From contig DIDN01000062.1 of the NCBI GenBank assembly GCA_002418185.1, positions 1 to 26,861 of the forward strand: 26,861 nt of DNA, given 5' to 3'. The notes under the pieces are model-generated. The model was not told the origin of the DNA, did not search any database, and saw only the letters and a list, made by a program, of their open reading frames with translations. Both the position numbers and the translations under genes were made by a program. The stretch comes from Deltaproteobacteria bacterium UBA5799. GTDB taxonomy: Bacteria; Desulfobacterota; GWC2-55-46. Shown in pieces: positions 14,549 to 23,209 of this stretch. How positions within the stretch are numbered: position 1 is the first letter of the stretch; each line of letters starts with the position of its first letter.

Positions 14549-15845
14549 CCATATCATAGAGACAAAGGGGTTCCTGCACGGGATAGAGCGCTCGGCGCAG
14601 GTTTTCATGAGGTATTCCTTCGGGAGGGCGCGCTTCTCGGAGATGATGCGGGAGCTCGACCAGGACCTGGGCTCGATGGGGGTCAAGGTGACCTTCTGCA
14701 TAACCGCAAGCCTCCTCGAGAGCCACTACGGCTTTTTCGAAAGGTTCAGGGACCTCGGCCACGAATTCGCCGCGCACGGGTATTTCCACACCAACATGAA
14801 GACAAGGTCGCTTGCCGAGCAGAAGGCGCTCATCAGGAAAAGCTACAACGCGTTCGAGAAGGTCAAGCTCAGGGTGCACGGCTTCAGGTGCCCGTATCTA
14901 AGCTACAATAACGACACGCTGGCCGCGCTCTACAAAAGCCCGTTCGTCTGGACGAGCAACAACGTCATCCTCTGGGACGAGACGGTCCGCTCCTGCAGGC
15001 GCTCCGAGGAGCACCTCAAAAAGCTCACCCTCCTCTACAACACCACGAGCCCCGATGTCTCGATATCGGTGCCAGCCGGTAAAGGGAGGCTCGTCGACAT
15101 ACCCATTACCGCGCCCGACGACGAGATGCTATTTGAGAGGTACAGGATAAAGGAGCGGTCGGCCATATCCGCCATCTGGCAGGCGATCTTCAGGAAGGTC
15201 CACGCGCGCGGCGAGCTCTTCCACCTCCTCTTTCACCCTGAGAGGTTCAAGTACTTCGAGGCCTCGATAAAGGACGTCGCGGCGACCGCCAGGTCGATGC
15301 GTCCGGGGGTCTGGTTCGCGACCCTCAACGAGATAACCTCGTGGTGGGAGAAGAGGCGGAAATCCGCGTGGAAGGCCGAAAGGACGGAGAAAGGCTGGCG
15401 GGTCTGCATCAAGGGACCGCGCGAGGCAACGCTGCTCATAAAGGGTGAAGACCGAGTCGGCTCCGGGGATTTGATATGCGGCGCCTACGCGCCGGCTCCG
15501 GCGTCGTTCAGCAACGGCGCCTTTCATATCGACACGGACGACATACGGAAGCACTCTATCCAGGTGTCGAGGAGCTGCTCGCCCGAGGTCGAGAGCTTCC
15601 TTTCCGACGAGGGCTTCATGACGAGCGTTGTCGAGTACCCTCACAGGAACGCGCTCTTCATCGACGGTTATGCGAAATTCGCACCGAGGGACAGGCGTCT
15701 CCTCCTCGACGTCATAGACAACTCGAGCTATCCGCTGCTCCGTCTCTGGAGGTGGCCTAACGGCGCCCAGTCGGCCTTCACGGTCTCATCGGACGTCGAT
15801 TCCATAAACGTATCGGACTTCATCAAAAGGTTCATATACTTTTGA
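14529..15845 (+). CDS. Polysaccharide deacetylase-like (NodB-fold) protein with unusual motif order
   Basis: A 438-residue protein related to carbohydrate esterase family 4. Visible NodB parts are VKVTFCITA, the metal-binding HxxxH motif (His83 and His87 in AAHGYFHTNM), and the GFRCPYL motif with Arg120. The usual N-terminal TFDDG motif is not in its expected place. Instead, the C-terminal end reads RWPNGAQSAFTVSSDVDSINVSDFIKRF, which resembles the first strand and Asp motif (Asp422, Asp424). Residues about 270-400 form a separate beta-rich region. The start is TTG at 14529, supported by AGGAG at 14514-14518 and coupled to the aminotransferase by a 20-base overlap. Likely role: de-N-acetylation of the nascent glycan or a precursor. 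Activity is uncertain. Confidence 0.7.
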   Translation: MLIDFLNHIIETKGFLHGIERSAQVFMRYSFGRARFSEMMRELDQDLGSMGVKVTFCITASLLESHYGFFERFRDLGHEFAAHGYFHTNMKTRSLAEQKALIRKSYNAFEKVKLRVHGFRCPYLSYNNDTLAALYKSPFVWTSNNVILWDETVRSCRRSEEHLKKLTLLYNTTSPDVSISVPAGKGRLVDIPITAPDDEMLFERYRIKERSAISAIWQAIFRKVHARGELFHLLFHPERFKYFEASIKDVAATARSMRPGVWFATLNEITSWWEKRRKSAWKAERTEKGWRVCIKGPREATLLIKGEDRVGSGDLICGAYAPAPASFSNGAFHIDTDDIRKHSIQVSRSCSPEVESFLSDEGFMTSVVEYPHRNALFIDGYAKFAPRDRRLLLDVIDNSSYPLLRLWRWPNGAQSAFTVSSDVDSINVSDFIKRFIYF

Positions 15846-16900
15846 CGCGGCCTCTGACATCCGGGCTGAGCATCTGCAGCCTTGAGGAAATAGGCGAGGA
15901 AAACTGGAACTCGCTGGTATCCGGGCTCAACGGCACAGTCTACCACCATTCGGCGTGGCACAGGGCGATTGAGCTGACATACGGGATAGCGCCTGCATAC
16001 ATCATAAAAAGGGACTCGGACGGCGGGGTCGGGGCGGCCATGCCGGTTGCGCGGATCGAGCGGAGGCTCGGTCCGCGCCGCCTCGTCTCATACCCTTTCT
16101 CCGACGTATGCGGGCCTCTTTACAGGACGATCGAGGATGCGGAGGAGATGGTTGCCGCGCTCGCCGGAACGGGATTTCAGGGCGTCCGCATTGAGTTCAG
16201 GAGCCATGTCCGATTAATGACAGGCGGTTTTTCGGCATACGGCGACTACGCCGGCTTTTCGCTCAGGACAGACAGGGACGAAGGCGAAATCATGAAAAAC
16301 CTCCACGGGGACTGCGTGCGGCGGAAGATTAGAAAGGCGTTCAGGGACGGGTTGTGCGCCAGGGAAGGAACTTCTCTTTCGGACCTCCGCGAGTTCTACG
16401 GGCTGCACATGCGGTCAAGGAAGAGGCAGGGCGCGCCTGTCCAGCCTTTCAGCTTCTTCAGGAACCTCTGGAGGGAACTCCACGCGCGCGGCCTGGCGTC
16501 GCTCATAATCGTTGAAAAAGGTGGGCTGGCGCTATCCGGGGTGCTGCTCCTCCACTATAACGACACGGCCTACTACAAGTTCGGCGCTTCCGACGAGCGG
16601 CACTTCGGGTCCGGGGCGAGCCAACTGGCCATCTGGACCGCCATCAAGAAGGCCTCTCACGAAGGGCGCCGCGTATTCGACTTCGGCAGGACCTTCATCG
16701 GTAACAAGGGCCTCATGGACTTCAAATCCAGGTGGGGGGCCGAGAGATATCCCCTGTATTACATGTACGCCCCGGCGCTGGATGCCGCCGTAAAGGCCGA
16801 GGGCGGGAAGGCGGCGCGCGCGGCAGGCGCGCTCTTCAGGGTCATCCCGGGCTTCTCGAACAGGCTTCTCGGAAGGCTTTTTTACAGGTACCTCGCCTAA
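15842..16900 (+). CDS. FemAB/GNAT-fold acyltransferase of EPS loci
   Basis: A 352-residue protein of the FemAB-like double-GNAT group often found beside XrtA-type polysaccharide genes. Telling segments are VYHHSAWHRAIELTYG near the N-terminus, RRKIRKAFRDG in the middle, and RRVFDFGRTFIGNKGLMDFKSRWGAE near the C-terminus, the family signature. There are no membrane spans. The start is TTG at 15842, overlapping the preceding stop as TTGA, with only a weak AAAGG upstream, so translation is probably coupled. It may transfer an aminoacyl or acyl group to a sugar; the real substrate of this branch is not known to me. The next gene begins 9 bases after its stop. Confidence 0.78.
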   Translation: MTRPLTSGLSICSLEEIGEENWNSLVSGLNGTVYHHSAWHRAIELTYGIAPAYIIKRDSDGGVGAAMPVARIERRLGPRRLVSYPFSDVCGPLYRTIEDAEEMVAALAGTGFQGVRIEFRSHVRLMTGGFSAYGDYAGFSLRTDRDEGEIMKNLHGDCVRRKIRKAFRDGLCAREGTSLSDLREFYGLHMRSRKRQGAPVQPFSFFRNLWRELHARGLASLIIVEKGGLALSGVLLLHYNDTAYYKFGASDERHFGSGASQLAIWTAIKKASHEGRRVFDFGRTFIGNKGLMDFKSRWGAERYPLYYMYAPALDAAVKAEGGKAARAAGALFRVIPGFSNRLLGRLFYRYLA

Positions 16901-16909
16901 GGACAGATC

Positions 16910-18214
16910 ATGGACCAGTACGGCGACATACACCCGCTTGCCCTGGCGTTCGCCCTCACCTCGGGCTTTCTCATGCTGATACTGCCGAGGAGGGCCGCGC
17001 TTGTGCCGCTCATCCTGGCCGTCGTCTTCATACCCATACAGCAGAGGATCATCATATTCACCCTCGATTTCTTCATACTGAGAATACTCGTGCTCTTCGG
17101 CTGGACCAGGGTGCTGCTGAGGTCAGAATACAATTTGAGGCTCAACGGGATCGACAAGCTCATGCTCCTGTGGGCGCTGTCGAGCATCGTCGTATACACG
17201 ATACTCTGGCAGACCTCCGCGGCATTCGTCAACAGGCTCGGCATATCATTCGACATCATAGGCGTCTATTTCCTGACGAGGTTTCTCGTCCGGAGCATCG
17301 AGGACATACTCTGGGTCATAAAGACGCTCGCCGTAACGGCCATCCCCGTGGCCCTTGCCATGGTCTACGAGATGACGACGCAGAGGAACATCTTCTCGGT
17401 CTTCGGCGGCGTCCCGGAATTCACCGCCATAAGGGAAGGCAAGCTCAGGTGCCAGGGCGCCTTCGCCCACCCGATAACGGCGGGGTCGTTCAGCGCGTCG
17501 CTCCTCCCGCTCTTTTACGCGGTGAGGAAACTCAAGCACCGGGCTCTCCTCATGTACGCCGGGATAGCAGCTACGACGCTCATAACGATAAGCACCTCGT
17601 CGAGCGGCCCGGCGCTCGCCTACCTGGCCGGGATAGTCGGTATTTTCATGTGGCACTTCAGGAGCCGCATGAGGCAGCTCAGGTGGCTCCTCCTGATAAC
17701 GCTCGTCGGCCTGCACCTCGTGATGAAGGCCCCCGTCTGGGCGCTTATCATGAGGGTCAAGCTCTTCGGCGCCTCCACCGCCTACCACAGGTACCACCTC
17801 ATCGACCAGTTCGTGAACAGGATAGGGGAATGGTGGCTCATGGGAATAAAATCCACGGCGGGCTGGGGCTACTACCTCTTCGACGTCACAAACCATTTCA
17901 TCCGAATCGCCGTCGACGGCGGGCTTGTCACGCTCGCCCTCTTCATTGCGATACTCGCCGTCTCCTTCCAGACGGTCGGGAGGGCCGTAAAGTCGGGCCT
18001 TTTCGCTCCTGGCACAGACAGGGTCGTCTGGGCGCTGGGGGCCGCGCTCTTCGTGCACATCATCTCCTTCTTCGGGGTCTCTTATTTCGACCAGATAAAG
18101 GTCATCCTTTACATGCTCATCGGCATGATAGCCGCCGTAAGGGCGCTGATGGAGAAGGAGGCGTCCCGGGCCCCCGCTCCCGTGGCAGCGGCCCAGGAAC
18201 CGGCAAGGGCCTGA
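16910..18214 (+). CDS. O-antigen polymerase/ligase-like membrane protein (Wzy/WaaL type)
   Basis: A 434-residue polytopic inner-membrane protein with about ten hydrophobic spans, beginning at residues about 8-50 and ending near 385-415. The long non-membrane stretch carries RCQGAFAHPITAGSFSASLLPLF, which fits the conserved Arg-rich loop of the Wzy_C/O-antigen ligase family. In a locus with Wzz and OPX proteins, the likely role is polymerisation of lipid-linked repeat units at the periplasmic face; a ligase role cannot be excluded. AAGGA at 16899-16903 is 6 bases before the ATG. The stop overlaps the next start by one base (TGATG). No separate Wzx flippase gene is seen nearby. Confidence 0.85.
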   Translation: MDQYGDIHPLALAFALTSGFLMLILPRRAALVPLILAVVFIPIQQRIIIFTLDFFILRILVLFGWTRVLLRSEYNLRLNGIDKLMLLWALSSIVVYTILWQTSAAFVNRLGISFDIIGVYFLTRFLVRSIEDILWVIKTLAVTAIPVALAMVYEMTTQRNIFSVFGGVPEFTAIREGKLRCQGAFAHPITAGSFSASLLPLFYAVRKLKHRALLMYAGIAATTLITISTSSSGPALAYLAGIVGIFMWHFRSRMRQLRWLLLITLVGLHLVMKAPVWALIMRVKLFGASTAYHRYHLIDQFVNRIGEWWLMGIKSTAGWGYYLFDVTNHFIRIAVDGGLVTLALFIAILAVSFQTVGRAVKSGLFAPGTDRVVWALGAALFVHIISFFGVSYFDQIKVILYMLIGMIAAVRALMEKEASRAPAPVAAAQEPARA

Positions 18215-19119
18215 TGCCGGACCTCTCAGTCATAATCGTCAACTGGAACGCCAGGGAATACCTCATGAAGTGCCTGCGGTCGCTCCCCGACGGACTCGGG
18301 AGCCTGGACGCTGAGGTGATCGTGGTCGATAACGCCTCGTCGGACGGTTCCGCAAGGGCGGTAACCGAAAGGTTCCCCGGCGTCAAGGTGCTTGAGCAGA
18401 GCGAGAACCTGGGCTTTGCCAGGGCTAATAACATCGGAATCAGGGAGAGTACAGGGAGATACGTCTGCCTCGTAAACTCGGACGTGGTGCTCCTCGACGG
18501 CTGCCTTGAAGAGCTGCTGAAGTTCCTGGAAGCCCGCCCCCGGGCCGCCCTGGCAGGTCCGAGGGTCTTGAACCAGGACGAGAGCCTTCAGCCCACGTGC
18601 AGGCGTTTCCCGAGCCTCGGCGGAAGCCTCCTTTCGGCAATCGGCCTTGACGGCTGGAACTACTTCGCCCACGAAAGGTCGGAACGGGTCGAGGCCCTCA
18701 GCGGGTGCATCCTGATGGCCAGGCGCAAGGCGATAGACGAGATAGGGATTCTCGACGAGAGGTTCTTTTTCTATGCCGAAGACAAGGACTGGTGCAAGAG
18801 GTTCCATGACGCAGGGTACGAGAACTGGTACTGCACGGAGGCCGAGGCGGTGCATTACGGCGGATCGAGCTCGGCCCTTGCGCCGGTCAGGTTCTATATA
18901 GAGATGCAGAAGGCGAACCTGAAATACTGGGAAAAGCACAGGGGTACGGCCGCCAGGGCAGCGTATCTCGCGATAGTCCTTGTGCACCAGGCAGTCAGGT
19001 GCGCGGGTTCAGGCGCACTCTATGTCCTCAAGCCAGCGGAAAGGAGGTCGGCCGCGCACAAGGCCAGGAGGAGCGCCGCATGCCTTAGATGGCTCCTTAC
19101 CGGCGGGAATGCGGCCTAA
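18214..19119 (+). CDS. GT2 glycosyltransferase (WbbL/rhamnosyltransferase-like)
   Basis: Cytoplasmic inverting glycosyltransferase of 301 residues. GT-A fold motifs are in order: LSVIIVNWNAREYL at the start, VIVVDNASSDGSA, SENLGFARANNIGI, VNSDV as the metal-binding DxD equivalent, SGCILMARR, and DERFFFYAEDKDWCKR holding the likely catalytic acidic pair. This arrangement is typical of WbbL-like transferases, which include rhamnosyltransferases, but donor identity cannot be read from sequence. The open frame extends far upstream into the preceding gene; the ATG at 18214, overlapping the Wzy-like stop, starts exactly at the conserved fold. The C-terminal 50 residues are helical and basic, perhaps membrane-associated. 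Confidence 0.9.
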   Translation: MPDLSVIIVNWNAREYLMKCLRSLPDGLGSLDAEVIVVDNASSDGSARAVTERFPGVKVLEQSENLGFARANNIGIRESTGRYVCLVNSDVVLLDGCLEELLKFLEARPRAALAGPRVLNQDESLQPTCRRFPSLGGSLLSAIGLDGWNYFAHERSERVEALSGCILMARRKAIDEIGILDERFFFYAEDKDWCKRFHDAGYENWYCTEAEAVHYGGSSSALAPVRFYIEMQKANLKYWEKHRGTAARAAYLAIVLVHQAVRCAGSGALYVLKPAERRSAAHKARRSAACLRWLLTGGNAA

Positions 19120-19127
19120 CCCCGTAA

Positions 19128-20336
19128 ATGAAAACGGCACGAGTGGGTATGGCGGTATTTTCATGCTACCCGGCAGACCCGAGGGTAAGGCGCGAGGCCG
19201 AGGTGCTGGCAAAGGCCGGTTTCGAGGTCGATATCATATGCCTCAGGAGCAAGGGAGAGGATGCGCTCGGGGACTACGGCAGGGTTACCGCCCACCGGGT
19301 AATGAGATGGCCCGAGCGGACGGAGAGCCTCTTCAGGTACTTCATCGCTTCGTCGGTTTTCGCCGCGCTCTCGCTTGCAAAGCTCCTGCGGCTTTCGCTC
19401 CGGCGGAGGTACAGCCTCATCCAGGTGCACAACATGCCGGACCACCTGGTGTTCGTGGGCCTCGCCCACAGGATGGCCGGAGTGCCGGTAATCCTCGACC
19501 TGCACGACCTTACGGTCGAGCTGTACGAGTCACGGACGCGGGGCTCCGTGACGGCGGCGCTCCTGCCGTTCGTAAAGGCGGCGGAAAAGCTCTCATGCGC
19601 TTTCGCAGACAAGGTCCTTACTACGAGCCCCGGCTTCAGGCAGAGGCTGATAGAGCGGGGCGTGCCCCCTGACAAGATAGTGCTCGTCTTCAACTCGGCC
19701 GATAACGCCGTCTTCAGCGCACCTCCGGAGCGGGAGTGGAGGAAGATAGAAGACGGCCCGGCCCTCCTGTATCACGGCACCGTGGCCCGGAGGTTCGGCC
19801 TGCACGTAGCGGTGGAAGCGGTCTCGCTCCTCAGGACGAGGCTCCCCAAGACCCGCCTTTCCGTCTACGGCAGATTCGACCCTTCTTACAGGGAGGAACT
19901 CGAAGACCTCATAAGGGAAAGGTCCCTCGCGGAACACGTCCGCCTATACGGCTACCTGCCCCTGGACAGGGTGGGCGAGGCCATAGGCGCCTCGGACATG
20001 GGAGTCGTCCCCTACCTCGACGACCCGTTCATGAGGCTCGCACTCTCGACAAAGGTATTCGAGTACGTCTGCATGAGGATGCCGGTGGTCGCCTCAAGGC
20101 TCGAATCAATAATGTCTGTCTTCGGTGACGACGGCATAAAATACTTCAAGCCCGGCGACCCCGAGGACCTCGCCCTCCGGATAGAGGAGTTTTGCAGGAA
20201 CCCGGACGAGAGGAAGGACTATACCGAGCGGGCCGCGCGCTCCTACGACGTGGTCGCATGGCCCGTCATGTCGGAGGTCTACCTCGGGGCGGTGAACGGA
20301 CTCATATCCGGCGGCGCAGTCAAGCATGGGACGTGA
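19128..20336 (+). CDS. GT4-type glycosyltransferase
   Basis: Retaining GT-B fold glycosyltransferase of 402 residues. The acceptor half starts at MAVFSCYPADPRVRREAEVLAKAGFEVDIICL. The donor half contains LLYHGTVARRFGLHVAVEAV, VRLYGYLPLDRVGEAIGASDMGVVPY and STKVFEYVCMRMPVVAS, the usual GT4 nucleotide-sugar site blocks. No good ribosome site precedes the ATG at 19128; with an 8-base gap, translation probably depends on ribosomes finishing the GT2 gene. It may extend the repeat unit after the GT2 enzyme. Donor and linkage are unknown. The next gene starts 11 bases before its stop. Confidence 0.88.
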   Translation: MKTARVGMAVFSCYPADPRVRREAEVLAKAGFEVDIICLRSKGEDALGDYGRVTAHRVMRWPERTESLFRYFIASSVFAALSLAKLLRLSLRRRYSLIQVHNMPDHLVFVGLAHRMAGVPVILDLHDLTVELYESRTRGSVTAALLPFVKAAEKLSCAFADKVLTTSPGFRQRLIERGVPPDKIVLVFNSADNAVFSAPPEREWRKIEDGPALLYHGTVARRFGLHVAVEAVSLLRTRLPKTRLSVYGRFDPSYREELEDLIRERSLAEHVRLYGYLPLDRVGEAIGASDMGVVPYLDDPFMRLALSTKVFEYVCMRMPVVASRLESIMSVFGDDGIKYFKPGDPEDLALRIEEFCRNPDERKDYTERAARSYDVVAWPVMSEVYLGAVNGLISGGAVKHGT

Positions 20337-21186
20337 GGCGCGGTACGCGGTCATCAGCCCCGTAAAGAACGAGGAGGCCTTTATCGGGCATACGGTCGAG
20401 TCCGTGCTCTCGCAGAGGCTGAAGCCCCTCGAATGGGTAATAGTAGACGACGGCTCGCGGGACAGGACCCCGGAAATCGTCGAAGGGTATGCCGGAAGTC
20501 ACCCCTGGATAAGGCTCTTGAGGCTCCCGGGCTCCGAAAGGGTGAGGGGCGGACACATAGTCAGGCTTTTCTACGAGGGGTACGCGGCGCTTGAGTCCGC
20601 CGACCTGGCCTTCGTCGTCAAGCTCGACGCGGACCTCTCCTTCGGGCCAGACTTCTTTGAAAGGGCGCTCGATTGCTTGGCGCGTAACCCCGGGCTCGGC
20701 ATAACGAGCGGCATAAGCCATGTCCGTAACGGCGAGGCCCTCGTGGAGGAGAAGTCCGCGGAAGGGCACACGCTCGGAGCATGCAAGGTGTACAGGGTCA
20801 AGTGCCTGGAAGATATAGGAGGGCTCGTGGAGGCGATGGGCTGGGACGGCATAGACGAGATAAAGGCGCGGATGCGCGGATGGGAGGCATGGCCCGTGCC
20901 GGGGCTCAAGGTCATTCACCTGAGGCCCGAGGGGCGCGCCAGGGGGCTTTTCAGGTCGGGCATGGAGCGCGGGCGCGGCTCCTATTTCATGGGCTACCAC
21001 CCGGCCTTCTTCGCCCTGAGGGCGCTCAAGTGCCTTTTGAGGTCGCCGCTCGACGGCCTCGGCATGGCCGCCGGGTACGCGGGGTCCCTCCTCGGAAGGA
21101 AAGAGCGGATAGACGACGCGGAGTTCATAAAGGAGCTAAGGTCAAGCCAGATGAAGAGGCTTTTTCAGCCGAGGGAGAGGGAATAG
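20326..21186 (+). CDS. GT2 glycosyltransferase (second)
   Basis: GT-A family 2 glycosyltransferase of 286 residues. Motifs: YAVISPVKNEEAFIGHTVESVLSQ at the start, WVIVDDGSRDRTPEIV, and KLDADLSF as the metal-binding DxD. The region around MGWDGIDEIKARMRGW replaces the more common ED-containing catalytic block. The C-terminal third (FRSGMERGRGSYFMGYHPAFFALRALK) is amphipathic and may sit on the membrane. The ATG at 20326 overlaps the previous gene by 11 bases and begins right before the first strand. It is distinct from the WbbL-like GT2 upstream; donor sugar is unknown. The amidotransferase gene follows after 2 bases. Confidence 0.87.
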   Translation: MGREARYAVISPVKNEEAFIGHTVESVLSQRLKPLEWVIVDDGSRDRTPEIVEGYAGSHPWIRLLRLPGSERVRGGHIVRLFYEGYAALESADLAFVVKLDADLSFGPDFFERALDCLARNPGLGITSGISHVRNGEALVEEKSAEGHTLGACKVYRVKCLEDIGGLVEAMGWDGIDEIKARMRGWEAWPVPGLKVIHLRPEGRARGLFRSGMERGRGSYFMGYHPAFFALRALKCLLRSPLDGLGMAAGYAGSLLGRKERIDDAEFIKELRSSQMKRLFQPRERE

Positions 21187-21188
21187 GG

Positions 21189-23102
21189 ATGTGCGGCATC
21201 TGCGGAAAATTGTACTTTGACGGCAGGGACTCCGAGAGGGCCGGGATCGAGGCCATGACAGACGTAATGGAGCACAGGGGCCCGGACGACAGGGGCGTCT
21301 ACATAGACGGGCCGCTGGGTCTGGGGCACAGGAGGCTCAGCATAATCGACCTCTCCTCGCTCGGACGCCAGCCGATGATGAACGAGGACGGAAACGTCGC
21401 GGTCGTATTTAACGGAGAGATCTACAATTATCTCGATATCCGGAAGGACCTGAGAGATGCGGGCCATGTCTTCAGGTCGCAGTCCGATACGGAGGTGATC
21501 GTACACGCGTACGAGGAATACGGGACCGATTTCGCCTCGCGCCTTAACGGCATGTTCGCCATAGCCGTGTGGGACCGGAGGAAAACGGAGCTCGTCGTCG
21601 TCAGGGACAGGCTCGGCATAAAGCCGGTCTACTACTACATGGACGGCGGGTTCATCGCCTTCGCCTCCGAAATAAAGTCGATACTCGAAGACCCCGGCGT
21701 GCCGAGGGAGGTGGACCTCCAGGCCCTGTCCAATTTCCTTACCCTCCATTACGTGCCCGGGCCGAGGACCATGTTCAGGGGGATAATGAAGCTCCAGCCA
21801 GGGCACATGATGACCGTGAGCCGGGGGGTTGCTCGCATAAGACGGTACTGGGAGGTCAGGAAAGACGAGTCTGTCGTGAACCGCATGAGAAAGGCGGGCG
21901 AGCAGGAGGTGGCGGAACACGTCTTCTCCGCTCTCAGGGAGTCGGTAAGGAAACGCATGCAGAGCGACGTGCCGGTCGGCGCGCTCCTGAGCGGCGGGCT
22001 CGATTCGAGCGCCATACTCGGGCTCATGACAGAGCTGTCGGGCCGCCCGGTCCATTCGTTTACCGTAGGGTACAGCGAAGCCGGCGACGACAGCGTCTCG
22101 GAGTTCAGGTATTCGAGGAAGGCGGCGTCGCACTTCAATAGCAGCTACCACGAAACCGTAGTGACTGCCGAGAGGTTCCTCGACTGCCTCCCCAGGGCCA
22201 TATGGCATCAGGACGAACCCATCGGGGAGCCTGCCTCCATCCCGCTCTATTTCGTCTCGAGGCTCGCCAAGGAGAACGGGGTCACGGTGCTCCTTACCGG
22301 CGAGGGCTCGGACGAGCTCTTCGCCGGGTACAACAGGCACTGGGGCGAGGTCCTCTCCAGATATTACATGCTGATGCCCGGGGTTTTAAGGGACGGGGTG
22401 TTGAACCCCCTTATAAGGATGCTCCCCAGGTCCCCTCTCCTCAAGAAAGGCCACAGGTCCATGTCCATACGGGACTTCCGCGAAAGGTACATGTCATGGC
22501 ACACGGTCTTCCCCGACGACCTCAAACGCGAAATCCTCAGGTACGACGATTCAAAGAGCGCCTTCAAGGACGTATTCGAGAGGCTCATGCCGGCCACGGA
22601 GGGTCTCGACGATATAGACAGGATACTGCTGCTCGACCTGAGCGTATGGCTTCCGGACGACCTCCTCATGAAAAAGGACAAGATGGGAATGGCGGCCTCG
22701 GTGGAGGCCAGGGTCCCTTTCCTCGACTACACCTTCGTCGAGCTTGCCTTCAACATACCCGCGGGCTTAAAGGTACGGAGGCTCGTAACCAAATACATCC
22801 TCAAGAGGTCGATGGAGCGCCTGCTCCCCGACGAGATCACATATCGGAAGAAAGAAGGGTTCCCAACGCCGATATCCAGGTGGCTCCGCTCGGAGCTTAA
22901 GGACTTCACCATGGACACGCTATGCTCCACTGGCGCGCTTGGGCACGGGCTCTTCGATAAAAAGGTCGTCAAGAGGCTTGTAGAGGCGCACATGAGCGGC
23001 AGGGAGGACCACAACAGGATGATCTTCCCTCTTCTTAACTTCGAGGTATGGCACAGGCTTTTCCTCGGTATGGAGGCATCGCCGAGATTTAATTATTTAT
23101 GA
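21189..23102 (+). CDS. asnB: AsnB-like glutamine amidotransferase (EPS/XrtA-type asparagine synthase family)
   Basis: A 637-residue glutamine-dependent amidotransferase. The N-terminal Ntn-hydrolase domain (about 2-210) begins MCGICG, so Cys2 is the nucleophile, and carries EHRGPDDRG, HRRLSIIDL and VFNGEIYNY. The synthetase domain has the ATP loop SGGLDS at 268-273, TGEGSDELFAGYNRHW, and KKDKMGMAASVEARVPFLD. The open frame extends far upstream inside the GT2 gene, but the ATG at 21189 is the only start that exposes Cys2. Length and context match the amidotransferase of exosortase-A EPS loci rather than a housekeeping enzyme. In this locus it may convert a sugar uronic acid to an amide. It is the last gene of the long operon. 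Confidence 0.9.
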   Translation: MCGICGKLYFDGRDSERAGIEAMTDVMEHRGPDDRGVYIDGPLGLGHRRLSIIDLSSLGRQPMMNEDGNVAVVFNGEIYNYLDIRKDLRDAGHVFRSQSDTEVIVHAYEEYGTDFASRLNGMFAIAVWDRRKTELVVVRDRLGIKPVYYYMDGGFIAFASEIKSILEDPGVPREVDLQALSNFLTLHYVPGPRTMFRGIMKLQPGHMMTVSRGVARIRRYWEVRKDESVVNRMRKAGEQEVAEHVFSALRESVRKRMQSDVPVGALLSGGLDSSAILGLMTELSGRPVHSFTVGYSEAGDDSVSEFRYSRKAASHFNSSYHETVVTAERFLDCLPRAIWHQDEPIGEPASIPLYFVSRLAKENGVTVLLTGEGSDELFAGYNRHWGEVLSRYYMLMPGVLRDGVLNPLIRMLPRSPLLKKGHRSMSIRDFRERYMSWHTVFPDDLKREILRYDDSKSAFKDVFERLMPATEGLDDIDRILLLDLSVWLPDDLLMKKDKMGMAASVEARVPFLDYTFVELAFNIPAGLKVRRLVTKYILKRSMERLLPDEITYRKKEGFPTPISRWLRSELKDFTMDTLCSTGALGHGLFDKKVVKRLVEAHMSGREDHNRMIFPLLNFEVWHRLFLGMEASPRFNYL

Positions 23103-23157
23103 AATGAGAGAATTCCTGATTTAGTTTAGAGAGATTATCAAAATTTAATCCTAACAT

Positions 23158-23200
23158 GGTGATTTAAATCACATTTTTACGATGCAATCTCCTGTATCCT
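23158..23200 (+). promoter_or_regulatory. CRP/FNR-family palindrome and possible class II promoter
   Basis: GTGATTTAAATCAC (23159-23172) is a perfect 14-bp palindrome. With flanks, GGTGA-N6-TCACA matches nine of ten bases of the CRP half-sites TGTGA/TCACA. TATCCT at 23195-23200 is a possible -10; it would put the start near 23207 and the palindrome centre at -41.5, the class II activator position. The whole stretch 23097-23190 is AT-rich in an otherwise GC-rich window, as expected of a regulated promoter. A -35 is not recognisable, which fits activator dependence. As RNA the palindrome is also a five-pair stem followed by ATTTTT, so it could instead help end the long operon 57 bases upstream. 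Confidence 0.45.
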
Positions 23201-23209
23201 TCCCTGGAA

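Noticed and set aside
16732..18213. Upstream extension of the first GT2 gene, giving a 795-residue protein.
   Set aside because: The added part overlaps the FemAB-like and Wzy-like genes and has shadow-like composition. The ATG at 18214 starts at the conserved GT2 fold.
20781..21188. Upstream extension of the AsnB-like gene.
   Set aside because: It overlaps the GT2 gene, and the catalytic Cys must follow the initiator Met, which fixes the start at 21189.
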